A DNA stretch of 64,000 nucleotides from positions 27,635,166 through 27,699,165 of the forward strand of contig JAJEKV010000003.1 in the NCBI GenBank assembly GCA_021234155.1, given 5' to 3'. This stretch comes from Isoetes taiwanensis. Lineage: Eukaryota; Streptophyta; Lycopodiopsida; Isoetales; Isoetaceae. A program made the position numbers and the translations under genes. This document shows positions 10,333 through 22,346 of this stretch, piece by piece. How positions within the stretch are numbered: position 1 is the first letter of the stretch; each line of letters begins with the position of its first letter. Below the pieces are notes generated by a model. It was given only the letters and a program-made list of their open reading frames with translations. It was not told where the DNA came from and made no database searches.

Positions 10333-11785
10333 AGTACATATCTACCAAGTATTCTCCACATAGACGACCAAGTTGGATGAATCGGTCTTCATGGAGCAAT
10401 CTGGTCCTATACCATTGCAATTGTATAAGACCATATTCGTTCCCAAGTCCCCAACCAATTGTACCATGCGGGAATATGAGAGGATATTGCAATGGCTCAT
10501 ACATAGGATCAAGTATGTTCACAAAGGTTGGTTCACCTTCGTTTCGCACCCAAAAACCAGCCACTCTAGGTGCAATGTCAGCTGTATTGTTAACATCCAC
10601 GATAGCTGCGATATCATCACTAGCAGTTGCTCCTTGTACAGTTATATATGCGGACGGCATGCGCATGCTTCCCATCGGTCGAAGGTTTCGAATAAAGGGA
10701 TTTACTTGATCAAGAACTGAACCTACGATACCGATCCATTGAAATGGCACACCTTGACCTCGAGCTTGTGTGTACCTCTCTGACTCATCATATATGTACC
10801 AATGTATTGGATGGCCGGGTTCCCCACTAGGGCGTAGTCGATGATATGTTCGACATGTTATGGTTACGGATGAAGGAAAGTCTAAATCTACAAATTTACC
10901 ACTTACTCCAAGTACACTAAAGCAGAATAATCTATTCACCTTTCTTGCTAGTTTTGCAAATTCTGGTATGTTGTAGAGATTATATAGTGCTGCAGGAATA
11001 GGAGGCAATGGCGGCAAAATCCATCTTCCTTCATTGCAACAGAAGCCATTTCTTTCAACATTTAACAATGGAATTTGACAATAGGTGCATCTCTTATTCC
11101 ATATACACATAGCATATGCACGATTTATTGCCAAGTTCATGCGATGTGCACAAGCTCGCCAATGTGTGGAAGGACTTTCTCCTCTGATCATTGGACCTTC
11201 TTCATTAGGTGTGCGCATCGTGTTCATGTTTGAGCAGTTTGAGTCCAAAATCTCAAGAGTCTGTGATTGTAGAAGACCTTGTTCGCGTACTTCTACATTT
11301 GAAACTAAGCAAATAGCCTCTAATTGCTCTTCTCCAACCCGAGTAGAATGCAATATTCTTGCACGTTCTCTTGCTTTTTGCCTTAAATGTTGCTTAATAT
11401 TTCTCATAGCCAATGGGTTTTCAAGCGTTTGAGAGTTTCTAATAGGAGAGACAATGGATGGCTCACCATGGGCTGGTTCCATAATTAATTGGTTTAGCTG
11501 ATGCATATTTTCTTCGGGGTTTTGAATACGACATTCATTCATACAACTTCTGTTCTCTTCGGCTACATTTCCATCACTTGCAACTAGGGACCGGTTATCT
11601 ACAATGGAGCTCACGTTCCTTCTCTCTATTTCTCTAAATCGATGTTGCCTATAACGTTCTCTTCTTCTTTCTCGATGCCTTTCCATGTCTTCCACACTCC
11701 GACTTGCATGGCGTTGTCTATCCCTCTCTTGTATTCTCTCCCTATGTTCCTCACTTACACTCGAGAATCCTTGTCTACGAGGCAT
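10333..11785 (-). pseudogene. Helitron Rep/helicase gene, N-terminal part only
   Basis: One open frame of about 484 residues starts at MPRRQGFSSVSEEHRERIQ. It has an Arg/Glu-rich N-terminus, a CTYCQ...CCNEGRW zinc-like motif around residues 235-255, and the Helitron_like_N domain: 'DLDFPSSVTITCRTYHRLRP', 'PMYEPLQYPLIFPHG', 'LLQWYRTRLLHEDRFIQLGRL'. It stops after '.EYLVDMY' exactly where element A copy 1 begins. The HUH Rep and helicase domains would lie beyond and are not in the window. The remaining frame is undamaged, so the gene was cut recently by the element A insertion rather than by slow decay. Confidence 0.85.
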
Positions 11786-13167
11786 TGCGATTGTACTAAA
11801 AATAAAATGTGGCAACGTGCAAGACACTTACTTCCTTTTTGTCCTCCAGTTTTGGCACCCCGTCAAGTTTTTGTTTTCCATCTTGTCGGCGACCAGAGAT
11901 AAGCCTTACATACATGCGAGAATACGATTAACCTCCAAAAGGAAAGCATTATGTATATGTATATATATAGGATTAGATTATATAAACAACACCATCATTC
12001 GAGAAGACTAAGCCATACTCAAAGACTTCCTTTATAAATCGAGCTACTTCAAGTTCACATTGGTTTTTTGTCTTGAAAATAAGAACGAAAGCATGTAGGT
12101 TTCAATTTGTATGATTAGCCTCCTCACACCCCGTGCAAGAGAACCTTCTAAAACCTACCCAACCCTACTATCATGTTGGGCCGATACAAATGATAGAAAA
12201 TGCACAAGTCTTACAACGGAAAGCAGCTGAGAATTCACATTAAAAAAATGATCGCTACTTGCAAAAATTCCCTATTCCGACAGTACAGTATAGTTGTCGA
12301 TAGAATGCTACAGATACCCTTCAAATACTAGAGTTAAGTCCTGCTGGCAATAATGTTACATCCTAATTGTCCTGGCTAGCAGAGATAGTAGAACTTGTGT
12401 ATATTGGGGCATTGTCTATTTTCTATACAATAATGCTCGATCACCTGTTCTCTCTTATTTGTATACATCTAATCAAATTTTTTGTTATCGTAAGTGAGTG
12501 TTGGTATACTATTGGCTTTTACTACTGTTGCCAAACGTGTTCTTCTAGTAAGATACCTACCACCTATTGCCGACCATTTTAATGAAGGCCAGAATAACAC
12601 AAGATCACTACTTTCATCAAATTTTGGTACAAATTATTCAATAAAATTTGTATCCAAATTGTTATTTTGGAATATGTTTGTATGCTTGCTCTCTCTTTTC
12701 TTCAATCTCAAAAAATAACTTCATTTACTCGAAAAGATGAAAAGAATGTTTCAATCTGCCATTGGCAACAGCATGACCTATACATAAAAATGTACCAAGA
12801 TATCATGGATGGTAAACAACATCTAAGCCTTGCATATATGAGCTTATATTCCATCCGTTTAGGCCATTGATTCTTTGATGCATGTAAGTTATAAGCCAAA
12901 GGTGTTTTATCCCTATTGGTGGAACCGATGTTTGAAAATATGATGCAAAACATATTTTTGCTTTTACTTGACACACTTCAAATGCCCAAATGCTAACAAT
13001 AACAAGATGTTGTCGTGGGAGAAGACAATGGAGTTACGAATCACTGTCGGGGATCCACAACGTAGGAGATGTGGGCGAGGGGGATGGGGGTGTCCAAGTT
13101 GTGGGGGAGGGGTCAATTGGCAGGCAGATGAGAGACTCAACTACCACACTTATCCACATAAGGAAAA
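11786..13167. other. Unannotated region upstream of the Helitron gene
   Basis: I see no supported gene. It probably includes the 5' flank of the Helitron gene and other decayed DNA. I could not find a convincing Helitron 5' terminus (TC start on the minus strand). Confidence 0.4.
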
Positions 13168-13180
13168 GGAAGTTGCGAAG
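13168..13180. repeat. Target site duplication (left) of LINE 1
   Basis: GGAAGTTGCGAAG here matches GGAAGTTGCAAAG at 16,443-16,455, directly after the poly-A tail, with one mismatch in 13 bases. It defines the LINE insertion. Confidence 0.8.
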
Positions 13181-16100
13181 ATGAGATTTTCAAGGTTCTC
13201 AAATCCTTTGGCAGAGGCAAGTCCCCTGGTCCTGATGGCCTTCCTAGTGAATTCTATGTTCACTTTTGGGATATTCTCAAACATGATATAATTTCCATGG
13301 TTTCAGGTTTTTGGGGGGCCAATTTCTTACATCCTTCAATCTCTGCTGGTTTTATCTCCCTCATACCTAAAGTGGATAACCCATCTACTTTCTCAGATTG
13401 GAGGCCGATCTCTTTAACCAATACCTCTTATAAGATATGTGCCAAGATAATTGCAAATAGAATCAATGCATTTCTGCTTGAGAAGAACATATCTCTCTAT
13501 CGGTCGACCTTTCTTCCTAATAGATTTATCTTGGACAACTATATCTTTGCTATGGAAGGTCTTCACTGGAATAGCATCTCCAAACAAAATTGTGTGCTCC
13601 TCAAACTTGATTTTAAGAGAGCATTTGATACAGTGAGATGGGATTTTCTTGATCTTGCTCTCTCAAAGTTTGGGTTTCATCCTAAATTAAGGCTTCTTAT
13701 TCATGGTTTGAATTCTTTCTCTAATTCTGCTGTCATTATCAATGGCTCCCCCACCCAATTCTTTCCTCTTGCTAGAGGAGTCAGACAAGGTTGCCCCCTA
13801 GCCCCCTACTTATTCTTGATAGTAGCTGAAATGCTCACAAAGGCTGTTCTTCATTTCAAAGAGCTTGGGATGATTAAAGGTCTCAAATTGCCAAATAGTG
13901 ATGAGTCCCTAACTCTATCCCAGTATGCTGATGATACCTTTGCCTTTTTAGATGCTGATATATCTAACATTGACTTCTTTCTTGACATTATCAAGCAATT
14001 TTCACCGCTACGGGGTCCAACTAAACTTGGCTAAATGTGTGATCATTGGTGATAATATTCAGCCAAACTTTGCTAATCTCAAGGTTGTTAATACTCATCA
14101 TGCCTCTACTCTTTTAGGTATGCCTTTGTCTCTCAATCCTAATCTCAAAGGCCTCGGTGACCTATAATTGTGAGAATAAGGAAAAAGCTAAATAATTTGA
14201 GAGGTGGTTTGTCCTTTCTTTGGTAGATCTATTATTGCAAACTCTGTCCTGGCCAGCACTCACATTTACTTTTCCTCTGCTTTAGTGGCCCCTAAGTCTA
14301 TCTATTCCGAGATTGAAAAGATTATCAGAAAGTTCATTTGGAAAGGCTCCCATCTAGTTGGATGGAATTATGTTTCAGTGCCTAAAAAACATGGTGGTCT
14401 TGGGCTGCAAGGATCTTTATTTGCAAGCCTGTGCTCTGGCTGGCAAATACATTTGGAAATCCTTCATGAATAGTGCTGGTCCATCCTCTCATTTTATCAG
14501 ATACTGGCTTTCTTGCTCTCACCTGGTTGGCCATCCTACAATTGAGCATATTTTACCTGATTCCTGTTTTAATGTTCTTCAGGCTGGTGCAAATACTTCC
14601 CCTCTTATGAGAAACTTCATTATGGCTTGGAATAAGGTGCAATCTGCCTATGTATATGAGGATCCTCATGATCTTAACTTGCAAATGACTATTTTCTGGA
14701 ATCCAATTCTGAAGAATCATCCTAGTAAGACTCTTGCCTTGAGACATCCTAGAATTTATAAGAAATGGTCTGACTATGGCCTCCTTTTCCTTGGTGACCT
14801 ATATATGAACAACAAACTCATCTCTTGGACCAATCTGAAAAACTTAGTTCATGGCACTTCTAGTGATAAAAAGATCTATTTGCATATTAAGTCTATCCTT
14901 CCTCAGACTTGGTTAAATAATATTGTCCCCAAGGCAACCAATTGGAGCATTGCAGGTAAGTGTTTATATAAGGTCAGTCAAATCTATTCTGCTATTAGCA
15001 ATTTTGACAATCATTCCAAAGCTGGTCTCAAATGGTCTATCTCTATGGAGGAGGCCAAATCTCTATTTCATAATGTCTGGAACTCCTATTGCTTCCCCAA
15101 GGTCAACTTCTTTATCTGGTTGTTAGCCAATAAAAGCATTCCCAATTTACAACTTCTCTCCCTCGGGGAATGACAACATCTCGCCTTGTGCGGCTTCATT
15201 GTAGTCCGGAGGAAGATCTTGAACACATCTTTATCTGCCCTAAGCTTAATTCTTTTTGGTCTTGGTTTGATGATAAGCTGGGTCAGTTTTTTCCCAACAG
15301 GATCTGTGGAAATTTGCTGTCTTATGTCCAAAATGATTGCACTTTTGCTAATACTATCATGTTTATTGCTCTTTGGAATATCTGGAAGGCAAGAAATAGA
15401 GTAGTTTATGGCAAAAAGAATTTCTCGATTTTTTGGATCAAATTGCATTTTCAACTAGATGTTCAGTCTACTGCTACAACTCACAAAAGGAAGCAACCTG
15501 ATAAATATGACAGAAAATGGGATTTGGTTGGTCATTTCAGGGGGTCTTTTGATTTATTTGTAGCTAACTTCAATGTTATAAATTCTAATGCTGCTTTTGG
15601 GGATGATGTTAGCCTACTTGGAGAAATGCAAGAAGAGCATGGGTGATTTGGAGGATAATCTGCTCAAAAGGGAAGCTGATCTTGATCTGAAACTATTCTT
15701 CAACAAACTCTCTGAAAATGAAGAAAAATTGGACACGACTATTGCAAGAATGTTTTGCAGAGAAGTGGTGCAAGTCTACACTATGTTTGATTTCCTCTCC
15801 ATGTACCACAGATACATGACTGAGGAACAATTCTCAAGATTCAGAGAGCAGTACTACACTCACAGACTGCTGGCTGATTTGTTTGGTTCCTTGCTTTGTT
15901 TGACCGGATCTGACCTATCTTGCATGGATAGAATTGCTGAGAAGACTACTGGTAGTTACACCTTTGGATCTGCTGACTCTTTCTATGCCTTCTTCAACTC
16001 TAAGCTTGACTCCCTCTCATTTCAGACCCAGTAGCCTCATCCTTCTATCTGACTTCCAATCCAAGTCTGCTAAGACATTTTGCTCAATGGTATCTCCTAA

Positions 16101-16401
16101 TCTTGCAGAATTTTGGTTGATGTTACTTTCAGGTTTTAACATTAATTACTGGTTGGGGTCGCGATCTCCACACATTTTTGAAGACTATCTTATTTTTGGA
16201 AGACTATTTCTACTCAACAAGTATCTTTTGGCCAATTCACATCACCTCATGGTCTAATTTCTGCTACATACTCTTCATACTACACATCACAACATTTTGA
16301 TGGGCGTTTATGTATAAAGATCTTTGATATGCTTTAATCTGGCTGATCAAAGCGGATCTATGTCTTGTGTTTCTTGATTAATGGAAAAACTTACTCTTAC
16401 T

Positions 16402-16442
<41 letters not shown>
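13181..16442 (+). mobile_element. 5'-truncated L1-type LINE with poly-A tail
   Basis: The insertion is bounded by a 13-bp target duplication. It starts inside ORF2 just before the reverse transcriptase domain and ends in about 38 A residues (16,405-16,440). The 5' truncation at the RT domain is the usual result of incomplete target-primed reverse transcription. Confidence 0.9.
13183..16034 (+). pseudogene. LINE ORF2: reverse transcriptase and zf-RVT, frameshifted
   Basis: The frame opens with 'GKSPGPDGLPSEFY' and 'LIPKVDNPSTFSDWRPISL' (RT motifs 0-1), 'LLKLDFKRAFDTVRWDFL' (motif A, catalytic D), 'GVRQGCPLAPYLF' (motif B) and 'LSQYADDTFAF' (motif C, YADD near 13,925). Frameshifts near 14,000, 14,170, 14,390 and 15,170 break it. 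The zf-RVT region (about 15,060-15,260) has 'FIWLLANKSIPNL', then 'CSPEEDLEHIFICP'. A further helical stretch of about 140 residues (15,600-16,034, 'NLLKREADLDLKLFFNKL') follows, which I do not recognise as a usual LINE domain. The endonuclease and ORF1 are missing. Confidence 0.9.
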
Positions 16443-16444
<2 letters not shown>

Positions 16445-16999
16445 AAGTTGCAAAGGAGGGAGGGGGGGGATAAAAAAAGACAAAGGAAAAAGGTTCGCCT
16501 TGGAGGGTCCTCAATCCCTGTCGAGGCCCATACCCGACGCACACGTCAGCAAATATTCACCCAACCACATCCCGCCAGCTCAGCCCGGTCCAGGGGGTGC
16601 ATTTCATTAGCTCTGCACCCTCCACGTAAGCAGGACATTGACGGCGCCAGCTGGTCAAGGACAAAGACAGCACTCGACCTCCGGTATTGGGAAACTGCGC
16701 CCCTTTTACCTGCCGGAAGCAAAATTAAATTTTACTATATTTTTCGGCATTGACGTTGAGGGCCATTATTGGGCGGCTCGTTAAGTACAGCCCTTGGCTA
16801 GCTAAGAATACCCTGAAGAATTTGTGTAGCAGGCATAGATCTTGCTTCGATTCTTGCCTTTTCACCCCTTTTTTAAGCGCCAAGCATTTTTTTACGCCTT
16901 ACATTGCTCTAATTTGAGTTTCTTTTGCAATTCCAGCATCGCCCATCACCGGATTACGCTTTTCCTTGGCCTTCCCTCACCCAGCAGCTAGAAAAAAAA
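16443..16999. other. 5' flank of the orphan LOG exon
   Basis: The stretch begins with the right-hand target duplication of the LINE, then a purine-rich and GC-richer stretch that could be the former promoter and leader of a LOG gene. No open reading frame is supported. Before the LINE inserted, this DNA joined 13,167. Confidence 0.4.
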
Positions 17000-17118
17000 A
17001 TGGGTGAAATCAACGGAAAAACCCTCTAGATTCAAAAGAATCTGTGTTTTCTGTGGTAGTAGCAGCGGCCGGAAGAGCAGCTATAGCAACGCTGCTATTG
17101 AACTTGGCAAGGAAATGG
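17000..17118 (+). pseudogene. Orphan first exon of a LOG (LONELY GUY) cytokinin-activating enzyme gene
   Basis: LOG enzymes release active cytokinin bases from their riboside 5'-monophosphates. ATG at 17,000 is followed by 'GEINGK', then after a +1 shift by '[19 protein letters not shown]' and 'AAIELGKEM', the conserved N-terminus of plant LOG proteins, ending at a good donor (GTATGT at 17,119). I find no second exon and no PGGxGTxxE catalytic motif in the following 5 kb. The frameshift and missing exons make it a gene fragment, probably carried by a transposon or left by rearrangement. Confidence 0.75.
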
Positions 17119-18610
17119 TATGTTCTTAGCTTTCTTTTCCTCTGTGTATCAATCCGATCCCGTTATTTTTTTTTCTTTCAATTCGTTCCTTCTTATTGCT
17201 AACAGAATCTATTGTGGGTTGTAATCAGCTAATGTGATCGGGCTCTTTAGCATAGTATCATATTAGTTAGAGTTGGGCAAAAAATTTCTCAATAGAGCAA
17301 AACCCAGAAACAATCTCTGAGCAATTTAAGCTTCTGGGTTTCTGATAGATTGATCAAATCCATAGGTTAAAATCTGAATTAGATATGTGTTGTATAAAAG
17401 TCTTGAAAACGAGTAGTGTAAGAAGCTGAGAATGGAGAGAACACATTGGATGTAATTACAGAAAGAAAAAGGACGGAGATGGTCCGGAGGTCGTATGAGT
17501 GGTACTGCCATAGCCAAAAAATTGCGAAGCTTAAATGGGGGGGCTTTAGCCCTTTTAACTAAGATTATATAGATCTAAGAATTGAAAGCAACAGTGTGCC
17601 TTCAACCTAAACTACAGAATTGAAATCATTTCTGAAAGCTTGCATCAAAAACTACGGAATTGAAATGATTTCTGAGAAGTCTTATGTATGACTAAGAACT
17701 TAGCAGAAAGAGGAACCGCAAGAACTCGGATTTTAGACGTACCTTCTTCGCCCTTGAATTCAATCCGGTGATTAAAGGAACCTATTTATGCATGTCCTAA
17801 ACCATTCCCAAGCTGCCAAATATTCCACAGATGTCTCCATATACAAAAATCACCCTGAAACGCGTCGATGTTTGGATATCTGTTTCGCTAATTTAACCTT
17901 ATCCGGTTTAGCCTCTTGAGCCTCTTGTCGATTATTCGGTGGCCGTGAGTCTCTGCCCATCGTTTACAGCCACACCCGCCGTACCTCTGGCCTGGCATTT
18001 GACCCTTATCCTTATTTTTTTTCCCCCTTTTTTTATTCCTCACGACCCATTCACGAAGCCGGAAACCAAACGTTACGGGGTTCCTGGATCAGACACGTGT
18101 TACCCAAATCACGTTGAAATATAGTTATATATGTCTTGATAACTTAGCCAAACTTAGGCTTAAGGCCATTTCCACATGGCCTCAACCTAGTGGGCACCCA
18201 CCACATGGAAGCACCCATTGGAGCCACATGGCAGAGACATGGAACGCTAATCTACAATTGCCCTAAACCTAACCCTAGGCCACTTTTTGGCTCCACCTGC
18301 CTTGTGACCTGCTCTTCGCGCGGAACTCCCGTTTCGAACACCTTTCGTTGTAGCGTAGCTCAGATCGACAACCCCAAGGCAGTGCGCTCATCAGAAGGAG
18401 GAGGAATCACTCGACTCATCATCAAGTCATGGAGACCCCAGGAGTTGGAGGAAGTTCGTCTGAAGCAGGTATTCATAGTAGCTTCATAGGTAGATCATTT
18501 GGAACCTAAGATTCCAGATGACCTAGTATCTTATCTTGCTAGTAGAGCCTTCAAAGAGCCCCTAATCTAGGTTTGGAACCCTAATCAATGAACCATAACT
18601 GTAAGTTAGA
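17119..18610. other. Region without recognised genes
   Basis: The first part is probably former LOG intron. A short imperfect direct repeat (AAACTACRGAATTGAAAT) lies at about 17,612 and 17,649. An open frame at 18,190-18,489 has no recognisable family. The stretch ends at the Helitron terminus at 18,611. Confidence 0.35.
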
Positions 18611-18640
18611 CTAGTAACAGTGCCCAGCGTTGCTGGGCAT
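18611..18640 (-). mobile_element. Helitron 3' terminus (element extends to the right)
   Basis: On the minus strand the sequence reads GCCCAGC-AAC-GCTGGGC hairpin, about 7 bases, then CTAG at 18,614-18,611 and a host T. That is the canonical Helitron 3' end. The 5' end was not located, so the extent to the right is unknown. The laccase-like exon at 20,531 could be captured cargo. Confidence 0.75.
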
Positions 18641-18809
18641 ATGTTGAGGATTTGTAAATGATAAGATAGCAATGATACTAAGGTGCCGCTCATCACTCTG
18701 TACATTATCCTTTCATTCAGTCTCTACCTTGCTTTCCAATTTGCCCCTCTCTTAGAAGCCTCTGCATACATGTTCCTGAGCCTAGAACAGCTTGATGCAT
18801 TGACAAAGT

Positions 18810-18902
18810 TTCTTAATGTCTTCCATCCTCACTTACCCTTAACAGAGGCTGGGAAGCTTCTTAATGTCTTCCATGTTTGCTTACTCTTAATGGAAGCTGG
18901 TG
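18810..18902. repeat. Imperfect 45-49-bp tandem duplication
   Basis: Two copies of a unit containing CTTCTTAATGTCTTCCAT and AATGGAAGCTGG-type sequence are adjacent. Confidence 0.6.
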
Positions 18903-18940
18903 AGCAACCTCGGGTGACTGGTTGCTAGGCTTTCGTAGAA

Positions 18941-19308
18941 AAGATATTCCATATAAAAGGCATATAAATGTTTGGTGGCTCTTAAAATACCATATACATT
19001 AATATTTTATTGGGCATTTGGAGTTGGTATATTATAAGAAGTACATCATCCTTAACTTAAGGCTAAATATTTCGGTTGGTGTTAAAAGTAGAGCAAACTT
19101 GAAAAGAAGCAACCCCAAAGATAATAAAAAAATGTGCTAGCAAAGCTAATGGTTGCATAAATTAATGGTTCATTCGTTGGTTATTGTTAGTGGGATAACT
19201 AAATGCTTCTAAAGCCAAATTCTCATACTGTTTTTGCGGCGAGAGATAATTATATCATGTATTGCAATAGTGCACAACCTGCTTTACATTGACTACCAAA
19301 ACCAAACG
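18941..19308. other. AT-rich stretch without gene
   Basis: I see nothing supported. It is probably the interior of the Helitron that ends at 18,611. Confidence 0.35.
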
Positions 19309-19815
19309 AAACCAAGACTACCACTTACAAAGTTCAATGCAAAAATGTTGACAAAACAATAGCAGATAATCAATGATTACTTTAACGCTATGCCTTTTAT
19401 ACAATGGTAAATTAAGATGTAGAATCTGCAAATATATAGTTTACCAAGACAACATGTGTTCTCTAAATCTACAACCAATTGAAGCTTGGTATGATACATT
19501 TTCTGAGATTCTCATAGTTTCAGAGCCGCAACATCTTCCTACATGTAGGAAAAACAAAACCAAGACTACCACTTACAAAGTTCAATGCAAAAACGTTGAC
19601 AAAACAATAGCAGATAATCAATGATTACTTTAACGCTATGCCTGGCAGTTTATACTATGGTATAATGTGCATGGAGTGCTAAATTAAGATGTAGAATCTG
19701 CAAATATATAGTTTACCAAGACAACATGTGTTCTCTAAATCTACAACCAATTGAAGCTTCGACCACTTGAAGAAATTATGATACATTTTCTGAGATTCTC
19801 ATAGTTTCAGAGCCG
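19309..19815. repeat. Tandem duplication of about 250 bp
   Basis: Both units begin AACCAAGACTACCACTTACA (19,309 and 19,558) and run to TTTCAGAGCCG (about 19,527 and 19,815). They are nearly identical apart from short insertions, such as CTGGCAG and the ATAATGTGCATGGAG stretch in the second unit. Confidence 0.8.
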
Positions 19816-20530
19816 TCTCAGTGATATTTCCCAACCTAGCACAATTGGAACATTACTTTTCTGAGCGTGTCAAATAATTTGGCAAACAGAATTTTTCAAC
19901 ACAATGTACCATAAGTTTTGGCATAAAAATTTTGAAAAGGCTTGCCTAATCATAATGACTTTTCTGCAACAAAAGATGCTTCGCTAGACTCCATGTACAT
20001 TGTAAAGATTTGCATAACTGCAATCAAATTGGTCATGAAGCGCAAGTACATTAACACGCAATATATATCAATCTAACTTTGCAAGCTTCAATCTACTGGT
20101 GAAGTTTCTGGGTACAATGCAATGATACATCTCTATAGGATAAAAACCAATAAAGGAAAACAAAATACATACCATTTTCAATGCAAATATTGCTGAATAT
20201 GGTGCTCCTGTATACACATGGCATCCTCCTACTCACAGCAATATTTCCTGCCAGCAATGAAGCTTGAGTGTAAGATTCCCTAATTCCTACTTTTTATCTT
20301 CAGAAGCTTACAATCATTTGTAAATGCGGAAACTCATGCCCCTGCAGATTACAACGGGCGCAACTAAACAACTAATAACCTAACCCAGCTAGTCATATCA
20401 TTAAAACCAGATGAAAATATGTACAATATAAGAGTTTTCTTGCAAGTCCATCTCTGAATCATGCATCTATTGCCATTATATCAGATGTAACAGTTACAGA
20501 GTACATATAGACTTTTACTGGGTTTTGCAG
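19816..20530. other. AT-rich region without gene
   Basis: No coding signal is seen. It ends in a good acceptor site (GGGTTTTGCAG) before the laccase-like exon, so its 3' part could be a captured intron. Confidence 0.35.
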
Positions 20531-20642
20531 GATATAGAGGATATAGAGAACCAAGAAGTGTTGAATGGTGTAGCCCCTGCTTTATCAAATGCGTACCTCA
20601 TCAATGGGCATCCAGGACTGCTTTTCAACTGCAGATATAGAG
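20531..20642 (+). pseudogene. Orphan laccase (multicopper oxidase)-like exon
   Basis: The frame reads 'APALSNAYLINGHPGLLFNC', preceded by 'DIEDIENQEVLNGV'. This matches the shape of the plant laccase segment 'APNVSDAYTINGxPGxLYxC'. The acceptor TTTTGCAG lies immediately before and a GTAATA donor immediately after, so it looks like a complete exon. No other laccase exon and no His-X-His copper site is nearby. It lies inside the span to the right of the 18,611 Helitron end and is plausibly a captured fragment. The similarity is short and judged by eye. Confidence 0.5.
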
Positions 20643-21699
20643 GTAATACATGTGGTGCAGAACAAAAAGTACCTTCTGAGAGTAATCAACAAATCCATCT
20701 ACAACTCGAATTTATCCAAGCAACGTGCCACTTAAAAACGAAAGCACCTTCTTTTACCAATCCCAAAGACAGATTAAGTGCCTAAATTCAAAAGCATATC
20801 CTGCCTGGGAGCCAGAGTGCGCAAATTTTGATCCTTCAAAGAGGGAAAACTGTGGTTCTTTCTGCAAATCGAAATTCTACCTACATCAACATTCTGTGGC
20901 TTTTGCATCTGCCCGCAAAGCAACAAAGGGAGGTCTGCCATCATGCATCACCTGTAGTAGCAACTACTCCAGTTTCGCCAATGGGCCACCTGTAGTTTAT
21001 CCCCATTTTTTGCAGATCTGACCTTACTAAAAAGCTCGTTTAAATTCCGCATATCTAAGCTCGGGATTCATGTGAATAAATCTTCTGATGTCCTAACCCA
21101 TTCCTTGATTGGCGTTTCCTTTGCTTTGTCAAGCAAAACCTGATAAACATGACAGTTGCATTATCGCAATGGGCAGACCTACCAGAAGCAGCGCCAGGCA
21201 GATCCGAGATACGGCACCATAGCAAACCCTGCACCGAATCTACCAAGCCCTGCACCGAATCTGCTTTATCTTTCTCAGACTTTTTACTCTTCTTGCATGC
21301 AAATTTTGAAAAATACCTGTACCCAAACAGTCTAACTATTCTCTGGCTCCAACAAACGGCTTCAAACGGGGATAGCTGCGGAACAATAAAATCATATATC
21401 CTGTTCAAAAATCAAAAGCTAAGAAATAAGTCAGAGTTGAGCTGAACGGGGTGCAACTCCGCCAAAAGCCACCAAGAGCCGGGGGGTCACCAAGAGCCGT
21501 CAGAGTTGATAGATTTTTCTACCATTCTTGGATGCTGCTAGGAAAGAAGAAGTCGTCGGAACTTTTAACGAACCCTAAAAAAAATGCACATCAAATCTCG
21601 ACCATAAGATCGAGGCCATTGATTTCATCAAATCTGGGCCGTCGAAAGTTTTAGGGTTTTATGCACGACATACACTAAAACTTTATAATAAAGGATGTA
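20643..21699. other. Region without recognised genes
   Basis: Open frames here are short and unsupported. A direct repeat (CCTGCACCGAATCTAC / CCTGCACCGAATCTGC) lies at about 21,228-21,262. The right edge runs into the LTR. Confidence 0.35.
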
Positions 21700-22331
21700 T
21701 GTGATTAGGCTTAGATGGATCTTCATTATTTATCATGTTATGTTGACGTACGATATTGGTTGATCTTATATTTGCACCTCTTGTGTATTGGGAAGGGGGG
21801 TAGAGACTTAGTGGCTATTATCTAGATGATGCTTCTAGTTTAGACCCCTTAATTCCTATTATTATGGGGCCTATGCATAGGAACCCACCCGGCTACGGGG
21901 GCTATGGAGTGACTTAGCACCATACAACGAGGCTAGTAGCAAAACGTTGAGCGTGGCTACTGGGGACCCATAGTGGGCTAGGCCTATAGTCGGTCACTTC
22001 GTGTGAGCCGGGTATGGGTCCGACACTTCCTGGGTCAATGGTGTCGCCCTGACCCTCAGGAGTTGCAGGTGTTGGCCTGGCTCTTGTTTTGAGGAGTTCA
22101 GTCGTCGCATTAGCAGCACTTGGGATGATTTTAGGTACGAATCATGTGTCGCCACGATCATCTAGTCGCCCATGGAACCATTAGACCCGTCAAGGCACCT
22201 CCGTGTCTCCTTCCCGCACTGAGATACCTTGGGTGTGGGATAGATGGAGGGCCCATGTAGCCAGAGGGCTGGATGGGGGATTTCCTACAAGATGTACGAC
22301 CGGGCATCGTATATTTAGTAGGGAGCATCAC
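21700..22331 (+). repeat. 5' LTR (left border uncertain)
   Basis: A GC-richer block without coding capacity ends just before a tRNA primer-binding site (22,334). The right border is near 22,330-22,332. The left border is only estimated, as I cannot find a matching 3' LTR in the window. Confidence 0.5.
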
Positions 22332-22333
22332 AA

Positions 22334-22346
22334 TGGTATCAGAGCA
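22334..22346 (+). promoter_or_regulatory. Primer-binding site, initiator tRNA-Met type
   Basis: TGGTATCAGAGCA is complementary to the 3' end of plant initiator tRNA-Met and marks the start of an LTR retrotransposon's internal region. Confidence 0.85.

Noticed and set aside
21055-21408. Minus-strand frame with 'CDNATVMFIRF', reminiscent of a PP2C C-terminal strand
   Set aside because: Only about ten residues look similar and none of the metal-binding PP2C motifs is present.
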